From positions 1-30,894 of the forward strand of contig RFKD01000061.1 in the NCBI GenBank assembly GCA_003694545.1: a stretch of DNA of 30,894 nt, written 5' to 3'. Each line of letters opens with the position of its first letter. Position 1 is the first letter of the stretch. Below are positions 15,382 to 22,867 of this stretch, piece after piece. Source of the DNA: Candidatus Parcubacteria bacterium. GTDB taxonomy: Bacteria; Patescibacteriota; Minisyncoccia; Phycocordibacterales; UBA12088. Made by a program: the position numbers and the translations under genes. The notes below the pieces were generated by a model. The model was not told the DNA's origin and made no database searches. It saw nothing but the letters and a program-made list of their open reading frames with translations.

Positions 15382-15882
15382 ATGCGCGATTTTCTCCGAG
15401 AAGTAAAGGAGGGGGTGCTTGCTGTGTTGCGGGATCCGATTTCCGTCGCGGTGTTGGTGGCGTTGTGGATAGTGTTTTTTGCGGCACTGATCGCACTGCC
15501 CGCCGGACGTGTGGTGGGAAACGATGTGTGGTTTCAGTTGCGCGTGTTTCGTCCGCAAGATTGGCTCCTGTTGGGAATGTTGAGTTTTGTTGCGGCATAC
15601 GCGGCGGCCCAAAGCTTATTCCTCTGGAGGTTTCTGCGTTGCCATACGGCCCACGCCGCGGCTGGCGCCGCGGCGGGGGTGGGGGCGCTCGGGGGAGCGC
15701 TGCTGGCTCTTATCACATGCCCCGCATGCCTACTTGGCTTGGCCGGGTTTCTTTCGGCGGGATCACTCGCGCTTTTGGGCGCGTGGCGAGGCCCGATCGT
15801 GGGAGTGGTGCTTGCCCTCACGCTGGGAGTGGTGCTTGTCGGCGCGCGGCGTGCGGGCAAGGGGGTGTGCGATATCGCTTAG
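15382..15882 (+). CDS. Small polytopic membrane protein with Cys-Pro-Ala-Cys motif
   Basis: A 166-residue protein with about five hydrophobic segments (roughly 22-42, 62-81, 94-112, 117-134, 138-154). A CPAC motif (Cys113-Cys116) sits at a membrane boundary after a Gly/Ala-rich helix. Such a pair could bind metal or undergo thiol exchange, but no family is recognised and function is unknown. The DNA for the last helix contains a 15-base direct repeat (15800-15814 and 15824-15838) encoding a repeated GVVL. It is single-gene, with its own promoter, divergent from the PfkB kinase. Confidence 0.75.
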   Translation: MRDFLREVKEGVLAVLRDPISVAVLVALWIVFFAALIALPAGRVVGNDVWFQLRVFRPQDWLLLGMLSFVAAYAAAQSLFLWRFLRCHTAHAAAGAAAGVGALGGALLALITCPACLLGLAGFLSAGSLALLGAWRGPIVGVVLALTLGVVLVGARRAGKGVCDIA

Positions 15883-16193
15883 GGCCAGTGCGGGATTTTC
15901 TCTATTTGGTCGTATGCGGGAAAGGCCGTTGCCCCTAGCTGGATCTCTTCTATTCTTGTGCGCGATCAGCAAATAAATGTGTTGGCATTGTACCGTAAAC
16001 ACTGAAACTTTTTATCGTAACAACAATGCTTCGCTATGGAAATAAAGAAAGAAGATAAGGCTCCGCAAAGAGGTGTTGTGTGTCTGTAACACGAAATGTA
16101 AGTGTTCCTTAGTGGATAAGCCACGAGAACACCACGCAACAAACCCACTTTGGTTTTTTCAGCAGGAAGTTGTTGAACACTAAAAGAGTAGAG
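15883..16193. other. 311-base intergenic region with no credible gene
   Basis: Noticeably more AT-rich than its surroundings. Only very short frames are present (for example 17 codons from about 16035), without promoter or ribosome-site support. The second half (16072-16140) can fold into a nested hairpin and is listed separately as a possible structured RNA. Confidence 0.6.
16072..16140. ncRNA. Possible structured RNA or regulatory element
   Basis: An outer stem 16075-16082/16133-16140 (8 bp with one G-T) abuts exactly an inner stem 16102-16107/16127-16132 (GTGTTC/GAACAC), which encloses GTGG/CCAC (16112-16115/16121-16124). The adjoining outer and inner right arms would allow coaxial stacking. 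A T-rich run (TTTGGTTTTTTC) follows about 15 bases later on the forward strand. No homology to a known RNA family is recognised, and strand is uncertain. Confidence 0.3.
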
Positions 16194-16269
16194 TGGTGCG
16201 CGGTGAGGGACTCGAACCCCCGGCCCCTCCCACGTCAAGGGAGTGCTCTACCAACTGAGCTAACCGCGC
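16194..16269 (-). tRNA. tRNA-Val (anticodon GAC)
   Basis: A complete 76-base cloverleaf including an encoded CCA (16196-16194). Acceptor stem GCGCGGT/ACCGCGC, D arm GCTC-AGTTGGTA-GAGC, anticodon arm CTCCC-TTGACGT-GGGAG with anticodon GAC (16236-16234), and T arm GGGGG-TTCGAGT-CCCTC with one G-T pair. It reads GTC and GTT codons. Its promoter is an extended -10 box ending 8 bases before the tRNA 5' end. Confidence 0.97.
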
Positions 16270-16277
16270 CTGGCGGC

Positions 16278-16286
16278 AGTATAGCA
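16278..16286 (-). promoter_or_regulatory. Extended -10 box for tRNA-Val
   Basis: Reverse strand TGC-TATACT, ending 8 bases before the first base of the tRNA. Because a tRNA gene has no start codon, this supports the same motif being a true promoter in front of the protein genes. Confidence 0.8.
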
Positions 16287-16341
16287 CACGCAAAGGGAAG
16301 CGTCATCGTGTTTGGTAGATGTGTGCGCGGCTTGGGGCGTT

Positions 16342-16350
16342 TGGTAGGAT
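16342..16350 (+). promoter_or_regulatory. Extended -10 box for tsaC
   Basis: TGG-TAGGAT, ending 9 bases before the ATG at 16360. Confidence 0.6.
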
Positions 16351-16359
16351 GATTACGCT

Positions 16360-17022
16360 ATGGCGGGAGAGGTGTTTACGACAAGCCGCAAAGGGGCCGC
16401 AAGGGCAGCCGAGGCTGTTGCGGCGGGGGGCGTTGTGGTCTATCCGACCGACACACTGTGGGGTTTTGGCGCTGATCCGCGCAATCGGGAGGCGATTGAG
16501 CGGGTGTATGCCATCAAAGAGCGCGAGTCGGGGAAGCCTCTTCTGCTTATGGTGCGGGATATTGCTATGGCGCAGGAAGTCGCGCTCTTGCCGTATGTTG
16601 CTGTGGTTCTTGCGCGCGCGTTTTGGCCGGGAGGGCTTTCGTTGGTGGCTCCCGCGCGGGCGAGACAAACTCTCTGGGGTATCGGCGAGGACAGGACGGT
16701 GGGATTGCGCGCCCCGAACCATCCATTTCGCGAATATTTCTTTCAGCACTTTTCTTTTCCCGTGACTTCCACGAGCGTCAACCTTTCTGGCGAAGCACCG
16801 CTTCGTGACTTCGGGGAGATCTGTAAGAGGTTTGGCGCGCAGGTAGATGTACTTGTTGATGACACCGAACATCCGCCCACAGGGATGCCATCAACCGTTG
16901 TTGATGTTTCTGATGGACGGGCGCGCGTGGTGCGCGAGGGGGTCGTGTCTCGTGAGGCTGTGCGCAAGGCTTTGGCGGAGGCCGGGGCGGGAGACGCTTG
17001 GGCGGGAGACGCCGCTTCCTGA
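16360..17022 (+). CDS. tsaC: Threonylcarbamoyl-AMP synthase (Sua5/YrdC/TsaC)
   Basis: A 220-residue enzyme that makes L-threonylcarbamoyl-AMP from threonine, bicarbonate and ATP, the first step of the universal t6A37 modification of ANN-reading tRNAs. Signatures are YPTDT (28-32) with GFGADP, the K-x-R motif Lys53-Arg55 in AIKERESGKP, FWPGGLSLV, TSTSVNLSG (136-144) and PSTVVDVSD (177-185). It is a short TsaC/YrdC form without the C-terminal Sua5 domain. The last residues (AGAGDAWAGDAAS) come from a short direct repeat and are probably a tail without function. It stands alone with its own promoter and converges on the HtrA gene 18 bases away. Confidence 0.95.
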   Translation: MAGEVFTTSRKGAARAAEAVAAGGVVVYPTDTLWGFGADPRNREAIERVYAIKERESGKPLLLMVRDIAMAQEVALLPYVAVVLARAFWPGGLSLVAPARARQTLWGIGEDRTVGLRAPNHPFREYFFQHFSFPVTSTSVNLSGEAPLRDFGEICKRFGAQVDVLVDDTEHPPTGMPSTVVDVSDGRARVVREGVVSREAVRKALAEAGAGDAWAGDAAS

Positions 17023-17040
17023 ACCTCTTTGCGGCTGAGG

Positions 17041-18039
17041 CTAAATTTGGCCTGGGACGAACTCTCCGCGAAACAGCCGCTGGAGCACGGCACGCGCTTC
17101 ATCGATGGGAATGGCAAAACCAATGTTTTCCGATCCGAGCACGGTGGCAGTTGCGATGCCGATCACTTCGCCGTTAAGGTTAATCATAGGGCCGCCGGAG
17201 TTGCCGGGGTTAATGGCGGCATCAGTTTGAATGACACCCGTCAGCTCCACCGCGTTGCCTGAAGCGTCATGCGCGACGACGCGTCGGTTTAAGCCTGAAA
17301 TGATGCCCGTGGTGACGGAGTTGCTGTATTCGCCGAGTGCGTTGCCGATAACGGCGACCCGATCGCCAAGGCGCAAGGTTGTTGCTATTCCTAACGGGGC
17401 GGTGGGGTATGGTGCCCCCTGCTCGCCTTCAACGCGCGCGACGGCAAGGTCCCACTTTGGGTCGCGATAGAGAACGCGCAAGGGAACTTGCGAGCCGTCG
17501 GAGAGAAGCGCGACGTAGCTTGCTTGCGGATCAGCAACAACATGGCGGTTCGTGAGGATGACGCCGGTGCGCGAGACGATGAAGCCCGTGCCGGCGCCAA
17601 CCTTTTGGCGCACCGTCCCTTCCTGTCGATAGACAGGAATGCGGATGCCGAAATCGCGGAAAAACGGGTCATTACCGAACGGATTGACATATTCCACGCG
17701 CAAACGAGGAACTTCCTTGGTTGCTACGATAGAGACCACTGTTGGGGCAACTTTCGCGACCGCCTCCACGAGCCGCTCGTCTTCCGACTTATTGCGGGTG
17801 ATAGCGCGCTCGAGAAGTTCGCGGGACCTGTTGGTTGCCTGCGCGAGCTCTTCTTTGAGCGCCGTCATCTCGTGGGAAAAGTTTGCCGCGGTCTCCTCAA
17901 TCGCTTGGATGCGGTCTTCAAGGCGTGATGTTGCCGCGCTACCTTGCTGAGCCACGGCAAGCGCAAGTGTTCCCCCCGCAAGCCCGCCGAGGAAAGCGGC
18001 AAAGACGATTATGCCAACTGTTACACCACGAGGTGCCAT
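17041..18039 (-). CDS. HtrA/DegP-like trypsin-family serine protease without PDZ domain
   Basis: A 332-residue protein. An N-terminal membrane helix (about 8-30) is followed by a predicted coiled coil (38-90) and a trypsin-like domain with the triad His166 (LTNRHVV), Asp197 (WDLAVARV) and Ser281 (GNSGGP). Family blocks QKVGAGTGFIVS and ENIGFAIPIDEARAVL are present. It ends shortly after the protease domain, so the usual one or two PDZ domains are absent. Being anchored outside the cytoplasmic membrane, it probably does surface protein quality control or processing. The ATG at 18039 is chosen over one 7 codons upstream because TGGTACCAT ends 9 bases before it. Confidence 0.95.
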   Translation of the reverse strand: MAPRGVTVGIIVFAAFLGGLAGGTLALAVAQQGSAATSRLEDRIQAIEETAANFSHEMTALKEELAQATNRSRELLERAITRNKSEDERLVEAVAKVAPTVVSIVATKEVPRLRVEYVNPFGNDPFFRDFGIRIPVYRQEGTVRQKVGAGTGFIVSRTGVILTNRHVVADPQASYVALLSDGSQVPLRVLYRDPKWDLAVARVEGEQGAPYPTAPLGIATTLRLGDRVAVIGNALGEYSNSVTTGIISGLNRRVVAHDASGNAVELTGVIQTDAAINPGNSGGPMINLNGEVIGIATATVLGSENIGFAIPIDEARAVLQRLFRGEFVPGQI

Positions 18040-18048
18040 ACAGCGGGT

Positions 18049-18057
18049 ATGGTACCA
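18049..18057 (-). promoter_or_regulatory. Extended -10 box for the HtrA-like gene
   Basis: Reverse strand TGG-TACCAT, ending 9 bases before the ATG at 18039, just after the stop of the thioredoxin-fold gene. It suggests the protease gene can be transcribed on its own. Confidence 0.55.
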
Positions 18058-18060
18058 CAT

Positions 18061-18795
18061 CTACTCTCGTGGCGAGCCTTTTGCCGCGCTTTCACTCGAG
18101 GAGGAAGCAGCCGCGGGCGAAGAAGACGCGGCCGTTTCTTGTTTGGCGTCCCGCAAGGCGCGCAAGGGCGGGATTGCGTCGAGAAGCTCCTCAAAATTAT
18201 GAAAGCCCCGCAGTGTTACCCCTTCGTGTTGCACTACCGGCAGAGGCGGCTCCACTTCAGCGATTGCTTCAAGTGTGTTCAAAGCTGGGAGGGGGAGGTC
18301 GTAGTCAAACGAGTAAATGCGTACCTCCGGGATCTCGCGCGCGAGGCGGGTGAGCACATAGCCTTGCCGTTCGCAATCGGTGCAGGCGTTGGGTTTATTG
18401 GAGTAGAAATACAAAATGGGCATGGGACCAAACCCGCAACGCTCTTTCACTCGGCGCAGGAGAATGAGGTCCTTAATGGAAAGGAGCGTGTAGGTTTTTT
18501 TGAGTTGGACCACGCGCGGGTCGTCGGCGCCAAGCTCGCCTTCCGTGAAGGCGAGCTTGGCGCCGAGCTCGCTCAACTCGGCGGTTATCGGATTATTTTC
18601 CTTGAGTTGCGAACACGAAACCGCTTCAAACAAATCAAACTGTGTTTCCAAAGAGAGGATGTCCAAAGCAAGCCGTTCTTCTATGGTGCGGAGCTCTTCC
18701 AGGCGCTTTGTGTTGAAAAGATAGCTTACCCCAAACGCGGCAAGGAATATCGCGCTCGTGATAAAGAAGGCGGCAATATACGGGCGTAAGGTCAT
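18061..18795 (-). CDS. Membrane-anchored protein with thioredoxin-like fold and CxxC motif
   Basis: A 244-residue protein. A membrane helix (about 6-26) is followed by a helical, coiled-coil-like segment (30-118) and then a thioredoxin-like domain (about 125-220), where FGPMPILYFYSNK leads to Cys138-T-D-Cys141. A later LPVVQHEG resembles the cis-proline loop, though the order Leu-Pro-Val is only approximate. The tail is Ser/Ala-rich and low in complexity. A thiol redox role outside the membrane is likely but inferred. The ATG at 18795 fits a normal membrane-anchor N-terminus; the frame extends upstream into the glycosyltransferase gene. Twenty bases separate it from that gene. A 17-bp inverted repeat lies in the helical part. 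Confidence 0.75.
   Translation of the reverse strand: MTLRPYIAAFFITSAIFLAAFGVSYLFNTKRLEELRTIEERLALDILSLETQFDLFEAVSCSQLKENNPITAELSELGAKLAFTEGELGADDPRVVQLKKTYTLLSIKDLILLRRVKERCGFGPMPILYFYSNKPNACTDCERQGYVLTRLAREIPEVRIYSFDYDLPLPALNTLEAIAEVEPPLPVVQHEGVTLRGFHNFEELLDAIPPLRALRDAKQETAASSSPAAASSSSESAAKGSPRE
18526..18564. repeat. Perfect inverted repeat, 17-bp arms, 5-base loop
   Basis: Arms 18526-18542 and 18548-18564 without mismatch, inside the thioredoxin-fold gene, encoding about LGAKLAFTEGELGA in the helical segment. Confidence 0.95.
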
Positions 18796-18815
18796 AGGGG
18801 ATTGCGAGGGCGGCT

Positions 18816-20093
18816 TCAAGGGGTTTGTCGCTCTGATTGCCAGGAGGTCGGCGCCCGCACAACGGCCGCGCGCCAGAGCGTGCGCACGATCCACAAAGGC
18901 GCGAGGAAGCCGTAGAGAATGAGGTAGCTAACATAGCCCCACGGCGTGATATCCGCGCGGGAAAGCGCTTTGCCGCGCTCAAGAAGCACAAGCGCGAGCA
19001 ATAAGGAAAGAAGCGCGATACTCCACGATGCGTTGAGCGGCAGGAAGAACCAATCAAAGAAGTGCGAGGCGTCGAAATGCCAACCTGCATAGAACCACTG
19101 TATTGCCGTTTCAAGAACAAAGCGGCTGAGATTCCACACAAAAAAACCCACAGCATACACCACGCCGAAAAATCCAACGAGCATATTGGGGAGCACAAAC
19201 GCCCCAAGATGCCCATAGCGGGGAGACAAGAGGTCGCGGTAGTCCAGGACATTGCGCAAGAAACCGTAGCTCCACCGCACGCGCTGTCTAAGGAGCGAAG
19301 AGAGGGTGGGGGGCGTTGCGGTGCTCACGCGCGCCTGCGGCACATTGAGAATACGCCAACCGTGCAGCTGCAGTCGTAGAGCCATTTCCAAGTCTTCCGT
19401 GTTGTGCGCGTGCCGGTACATACCTACATCTTTAAGAGCGCTGCGGCGAAAGATGGAAAAGGGGCCCGGGGTGACATACTGAGCGTCCAAGAAGGCGTAC
19501 GCGCGGCGCAATGCCGTCGAGACGGCGTATTCCGCGCTTTGCATGTGTTGAAGAAGCGTGCGCGGCGAGCGAACCACCATCGCGGGGGTCGCTGCCCCGG
19601 CTTGGGGACAGGCTTCCATTGCCGCGACGAGATGCATAAGCGCTTCGGGATCAGGCTGAGAATCAGCGTCCAGCGTGACGATGTAACTGCCGCGCGCCCA
19701 CTTGAGTGCTTCATTGAGCGCGGTGTATTTCCCGCCGTTTTTCTTGCGGATGAGGAACACTTCCGAAGGGTGCTCATCCGCCCAGCGGCGCGCGATGCGC
19801 GCGGTGTTGTCCGTGCTGCCGTCATCAACAACAATAATCTCCCGGCGGCGCGGGGGGTACTTAAGGGCAAGCGCCGAGGCTATCGTTGCCGCAACGGTTC
19901 GCTCTTCGTTGTAGGCGGGAATGATGATAGAGACGAAAGGGGTTAGGCTCCCCCGCTGCGCGCGGCGTGCCGCGCGCAGCGGGGGAGGAGGGGCCTCCTT
20001 CTCTCCTTCCAGCAGCACAATCAAAAACAACACCCCCGAGTAAACGACCCAAAACAGAACACCGTAAGCTATTCCTTGCGCGATTTCTTCCAT
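18816..20093 (-). CDS. Processive family 2 glycosyltransferase, membrane-bound
   Basis: A 425-residue enzyme of the cellulose/hyaluronan/poly-GlcNAc synthase type. It has an N-terminal membrane helix (about 8-29), then a GT-A domain with VSIIIPAYNEE, DDGSTD (90-95), DAD (142-144), TED (232-234, catalytic base) and QRVRW (270-274), the full D,D,D,Q-x-x-R-W set of processive synthases. Three or more membrane helices (about 299-325, 355-380, 395-415) form the export channel. It should extend a surface polysaccharide from a nucleotide sugar; the sugar cannot be told. Start 20093 lies 7 bases after TATAGT. Downstream on the same strand are the thioredoxin-fold and HtrA-like proteins, together an envelope-directed set. 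An 18-bp inverted repeat lies near the N-terminus. Confidence 0.93.
   Translation of the reverse strand: MEEIAQGIAYGVLFWVVYSGVLFLIVLLEGEKEAPPPPLRAARRAQRGSLTPFVSIIIPAYNEERTVAATIASALALKYPPRRREIIVVDDGSTDNTARIARRWADEHPSEVFLIRKKNGGKYTALNEALKWARGSYIVTLDADSQPDPEALMHLVAAMEACPQAGAATPAMVVRSPRTLLQHMQSAEYAVSTALRRAYAFLDAQYVTPGPFSIFRRSALKDVGMYRHAHNTEDLEMALRLQLHGWRILNVPQARVSTATPPTLSSLLRQRVRWSYGFLRNVLDYRDLLSPRYGHLGAFVLPNMLVGFFGVVYAVGFFVWNLSRFVLETAIQWFYAGWHFDASHFFDWFFLPLNASWSIALLSLLLALVLLERGKALSRADITPWGYVSYLILYGFLAPLWIVRTLWRAAVVRAPTSWQSERQTP
19948..19987. repeat. Perfect inverted repeat, 18-bp arms, 4-base loop
   Basis: Arms 19948-19965 and 19970-19987, very GC-rich, inside the glycosyltransferase gene, encoding the Pro/Arg/Ala linker (APPPPLRAARRAQRG) between the first helix and the catalytic domain. 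Confidence 0.95.
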
Positions 20094-20100
20094 CGGGGCT

Positions 20101-20106
20101 ACTATA
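20101..20106 (-). promoter_or_regulatory. -10 box for the glycosyltransferase gene
   Basis: Reverse strand TATAGT ending 7 bases before the ATG at 20093; it lacks the upstream TG. Confidence 0.55.
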
Positions 20107-20142
20107 GCGCAGGTTTTTCCTTTCTTCCAATTTTAGCACCTG

Positions 20143-20151
20143 TGATATACT
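20143..20151 (+). promoter_or_regulatory. Extended -10 box for pheS-pheT
   Basis: TGA-TATACT, ending 21 bases before the ATG at 20173, so this transcript would have a leader of roughly 14 bases, unlike the leaderless pattern elsewhere. No Shine-Dalgarno is visible in that leader. Confidence 0.7.
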
Positions 20152-20172
20152 GGCGACACTCACGCAGAATGT

Positions 20173-20889
20173 ATGGCGCGACACGCCGGCCACATCCACC
20201 CCCTTTCCCAAGCAATTTCGCGCGCCGTGCGTATTTGGAGCGAGATGGGATTTCGGCAAGCGCGCGGCCCGTTGATTGAAACGCAGTGGTATAACTTTGA
20301 CGCCTTGAATGTGCCGCAAGATCATCCGGCGCGCGATATGCAAGACACCTTTTACCTGAAAGACAATCCCGAGTATGTGCTGCGCACTCACACGTCGCCC
20401 GTGCAGATTCGCGCGCTGGAAAAGTGGGGCGCCCCTTTGCGCGTCATCGCGCCGGGGCGCGTCTTTCGCAATGAAGCAACGGACGCGACGCATGAAGCGC
20501 AATTTTTTCAGCTTGAAGGTCTTGCTGTTGACGCATACGGCACCATAACGCTCGCGCACCTCAAGGGGGCACTTCTTCATTTTTTTCAGCGCTTTTTTGA
20601 ACGCGACGACATCCAAGTGCGGTTTCGGCCTGGTTACTTTCCTTTTGTTGAGCCGGGAGTGGAAGTTGACATGTATCTGACGCGCACTGACGGCTCCGGC
20701 AGGTGGCTTGAGCTTATGGGAGCTGGAATGGTGCACCCTACTGTTTTGAAGAACGCCGGCGTGGACCCAGAGCGCTACAGCGGCTTTGCGTTTGGCGTTG
20801 GTTTGGAGCGCTTGGTTGCCGTGCGATACGGCATTGAGGATGTGCGCTATTTCCACAGCGGGGATGTGCGGTTTGCGGCGCAGTTTTAA
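20173..20889 (+). CDS. pheS: Phenylalanyl-tRNA synthetase alpha subunit, N-terminally short form
   Basis: A 238-residue catalytic subunit that charges tRNA-Phe. All three class II motifs are present: motif 1 around GPLIETQWYNFDALN with the HPARDMQDTFYL loop, motif 2 FRNEATDATHEAQFFQLEGL, and motif 3 GFAFGVGLERL. The protein begins at the HPLSQAI segment, which sits near residue 100 in E. coli PheS. The N-terminal coiled-coil arm (about 95-100 residues) that contacts tRNA in ordinary PheRS is therefore missing. An upstream extension is excluded by the promoter and the divergent gene. pheT follows 11 bases downstream. Confidence 0.96.
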   Translation: MARHAGHIHPLSQAISRAVRIWSEMGFRQARGPLIETQWYNFDALNVPQDHPARDMQDTFYLKDNPEYVLRTHTSPVQIRALEKWGAPLRVIAPGRVFRNEATDATHEAQFFQLEGLAVDAYGTITLAHLKGALLHFFQRFFERDDIQVRFRPGYFPFVEPGVEVDMYLTRTDGSGRWLELMGAGMVHPTVLKNAGVDPERYSGFAFGVGLERLVAVRYGIEDVRYFHSGDVRFAAQF

Positions 20890-20900
20890 TCTGGAGCGCT

Positions 20901-22859
20901 ATGCGGGTTGTGGTGCGAGAGCTTCAGCGGTTTTTTGCGGAACCACTGCCGAAAGCGCTCGATGTCGCTGAGACGCTTGGGGCGCACATTTTTGAAGTTG
21001 AAGAGGTGGCGGGAGAAGGCGAGTGGGCGACTGTTACGGTGGATGTTTTGCCGAACCGAGGAGCAGACGCGCTGTCGCACCGAGGCATTGCTCGCGAGCT
21101 GTCCGCGATTTTACGCCGCCCGCTTGCGTATGACCCTCTTGCTGCGCCGGAGCCCTCGTGGCACCAGCAAGAAGGCGGGCTGGGTCTTTCTTTCGCCCCG
21201 CAAGCGCCGTGCGAACGCTACATAGCGGTTTTGGTGGAGGGCGTTTCCGTCAGGCCTTCGCCGCAATGGGTCCAGCAAACACTTATTTCGCTCGGTTTGC
21301 GCCCCATCAACAATGTGGTTGACGCGACGAACCTCGCGATGTTGCGCCTCGGTCAACCCCTGCACGCTTTTGACGCCGATAAACTCACGAAAACCACACG
21401 CGGCAGTGTTGCCCTTGGGGTGCGCCTCTCGCGCGATGGAGAGGCGCTTGTACTTCTTGGCGGGCAGGAGGTGCGTCTGTCGGAGGGATTGCCGGTTGTG
21501 GTTGACGCGGTGGCCGATGTACCAATTGCCCTTGCCGGCGTGAAAGGCGGCGCAAGCGCGGAAGTAACGGCGGATACAACAAGGATCGTTTTAGAATCCG
21601 CGCACTTTCCCGCTCCGCTTATCCGCCAAAGCGTTCGGCATTTGGGGGTGACGACCGACGCGGCGCAACGCTTCCAGCACAATCCCTCGGTTCGTTTGGC
21701 GGCGTATGGTATGGCGGAAGTGCTTGAGCTGGTGCGCGAGTTTGCAGGAGGAGAAATGAGAGCTGTTGCCCAATGGTATCCCGCGCCGGAGCCGGAGCCG
21801 GAGAGTGTCGTGGTGCCGCTTGGCGATTTTCGCGCGCTTTCCGGGCGAGATATCTCTCAAACAGAAGTGATGGAGGCCCTCGAGCGGCTGGGGTGCGCGG
21901 TGAGCGTTGCGGCGCGGCAAGGGGAAACAACGCTCACGGTTGTCCCTCCCTGGGAGCGCCGCGATCTTGCCATTGCGCCAGATATTGTTGAAGAAGTTGT
22001 TCGGTTGACGGGATACGCGGCGTTGCCCGCGCAAGGTCTTCCGCCAGCCCCCGCGCCTCTTGCGGATCCGCTGCAATACGCGGCAGACAGCGTGCGTGAA
22101 CTGCTGGCGCGAGAAGGCTTTACCGAACTGCGCACCTATATGCTCCGCGCTGAGGGGGAGGTGTGTCTTGCAAACGCGCTTGCGGCAGACAAGGGCTGTT
22201 TGCGCCGCGATATCGCAACGGGCCTGCAGGAGGCACTCATTCGCAACGAGCCTTTCGCGCCGCTTGCGGGAGGAGACACCCTCCTTGTGTTTGAAATCGG
22301 CGAAGTTGTTCGGAAGGAGGATGCCGCTTCGCCTCCGTGGCGCGAAGAGGTGCGCCTTACGCTTGGGGCCCTCGCGCAAGGAAAAAAGGTTCGCGCAAGG
22401 GCGCGAGAGAGCCTCGCGCGGGCGCGCGAAGCAGTCGAGGCGCTTTTGGGCGCTCTTGCGTGGGAAGAAAGCGAAGCCCCCGAGACATTGCTTCTTGAGG
22501 CGCGTATTGATGAAGCGGCACTGCGCCTTGCGCCGAAAGGTCCGTACAACAAGAATCTCTGGAACCCCGAGGCGCGCTACGCGCCGCCCGTGCCGTATCC
22601 CGTGGTGGTGCGCGATATTGCCGCGTGGGCTCCGGAAGGAATTGGTGAGGGAGAGATGCGTCAAGTCCTGTGGGACGCCGTTGGAGAGATCGCGCGGCGC
22701 GTTGATTGTATTGATCGCTACGAGAAAGATGGCAGCCGTTCGTTTGCGTTTCGTTTGGTCCTGCAAGCGTCCGATCGCACCCTTTCGGACGAGGAAGCAA
22801 ACAATATCGCGCGTAAGGCCGCGCACGCGCTTCAGCACATTGGCTGTGAGTTGCGCTAA
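20901..22859 (+). CDS. pheT: Phenylalanyl-tRNA synthetase beta subunit lacking the tRNA-binding EMAP domain
   Basis: A 652-residue protein compared with about 795 in E. coli. After a roughly 40-residue B1 start (FEVEEVAGEGEW) it goes straight into TVDVLPNRGADALSHRGIAREL, so the inserted OB/EMAP-II-like domain (B2, about 110 residues) is absent. The B3/B4 editing region (RPINNVVDATNLAMLRLGQPLHAFD), the B5 DNA-binding-like part (PWERRDLAIAPDIVEEVVRLTGY), the catalytic-like core and the C-terminal FDX-ACB anticodon-binding domain (YPVVVRDIA...GSRSFAFRL) are recognisable. A GGAG four bases before the ATG is one of the few ribosome-binding-like sequences here. It pairs with the short pheS to make a compact PheRS. 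Confidence 0.96.
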   Translation: MRVVVRELQRFFAEPLPKALDVAETLGAHIFEVEEVAGEGEWATVTVDVLPNRGADALSHRGIARELSAILRRPLAYDPLAAPEPSWHQQEGGLGLSFAPQAPCERYIAVLVEGVSVRPSPQWVQQTLISLGLRPINNVVDATNLAMLRLGQPLHAFDADKLTKTTRGSVALGVRLSRDGEALVLLGGQEVRLSEGLPVVVDAVADVPIALAGVKGGASAEVTADTTRIVLESAHFPAPLIRQSVRHLGVTTDAAQRFQHNPSVRLAAYGMAEVLELVREFAGGEMRAVAQWYPAPEPEPESVVVPLGDFRALSGRDISQTEVMEALERLGCAVSVAARQGETTLTVVPPWERRDLAIAPDIVEEVVRLTGYAALPAQGLPPAPAPLADPLQYAADSVRELLAREGFTELRTYMLRAEGEVCLANALAADKGCLRRDIATGLQEALIRNEPFAPLAGGDTLLVFEIGEVVRKEDAASPPWREEVRLTLGALAQGKKVRARARESLARAREAVEALLGALAWEESEAPETLLLEARIDEAALRLAPKGPYNKNLWNPEARYAPPVPYPVVVRDIAAWAPEGIGEGEMRQVLWDAVGEIARRVDCIDRYEKDGSRSFAFRLVLQASDRTLSDEEANNIARKAAHALQHIGCELR

Positions 22860-22867
22860 TCTCTCTT

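Noticed and set aside
15966..16238. Reverse open frame of 90 codons across the intergenic region
   Set aside because: It starts inside the tRNA-Val gene and has no promoter, ribosome site or protein-like composition.
16985..17022. Short direct repeat at the end of tsaC as a mobile-element trace
   Set aside because: The GCGGGAGACGC unit occurs only twice and simply duplicates a few residues of the tail; no other element signs.
21591..22838. Long open frame antisense to pheT (415 codons)
   Set aside because: It mirrors a clearly conserved PheT sequence; its translation is Arg-rich and shows no recognisable motif. High GC content leaves many antisense frames open.
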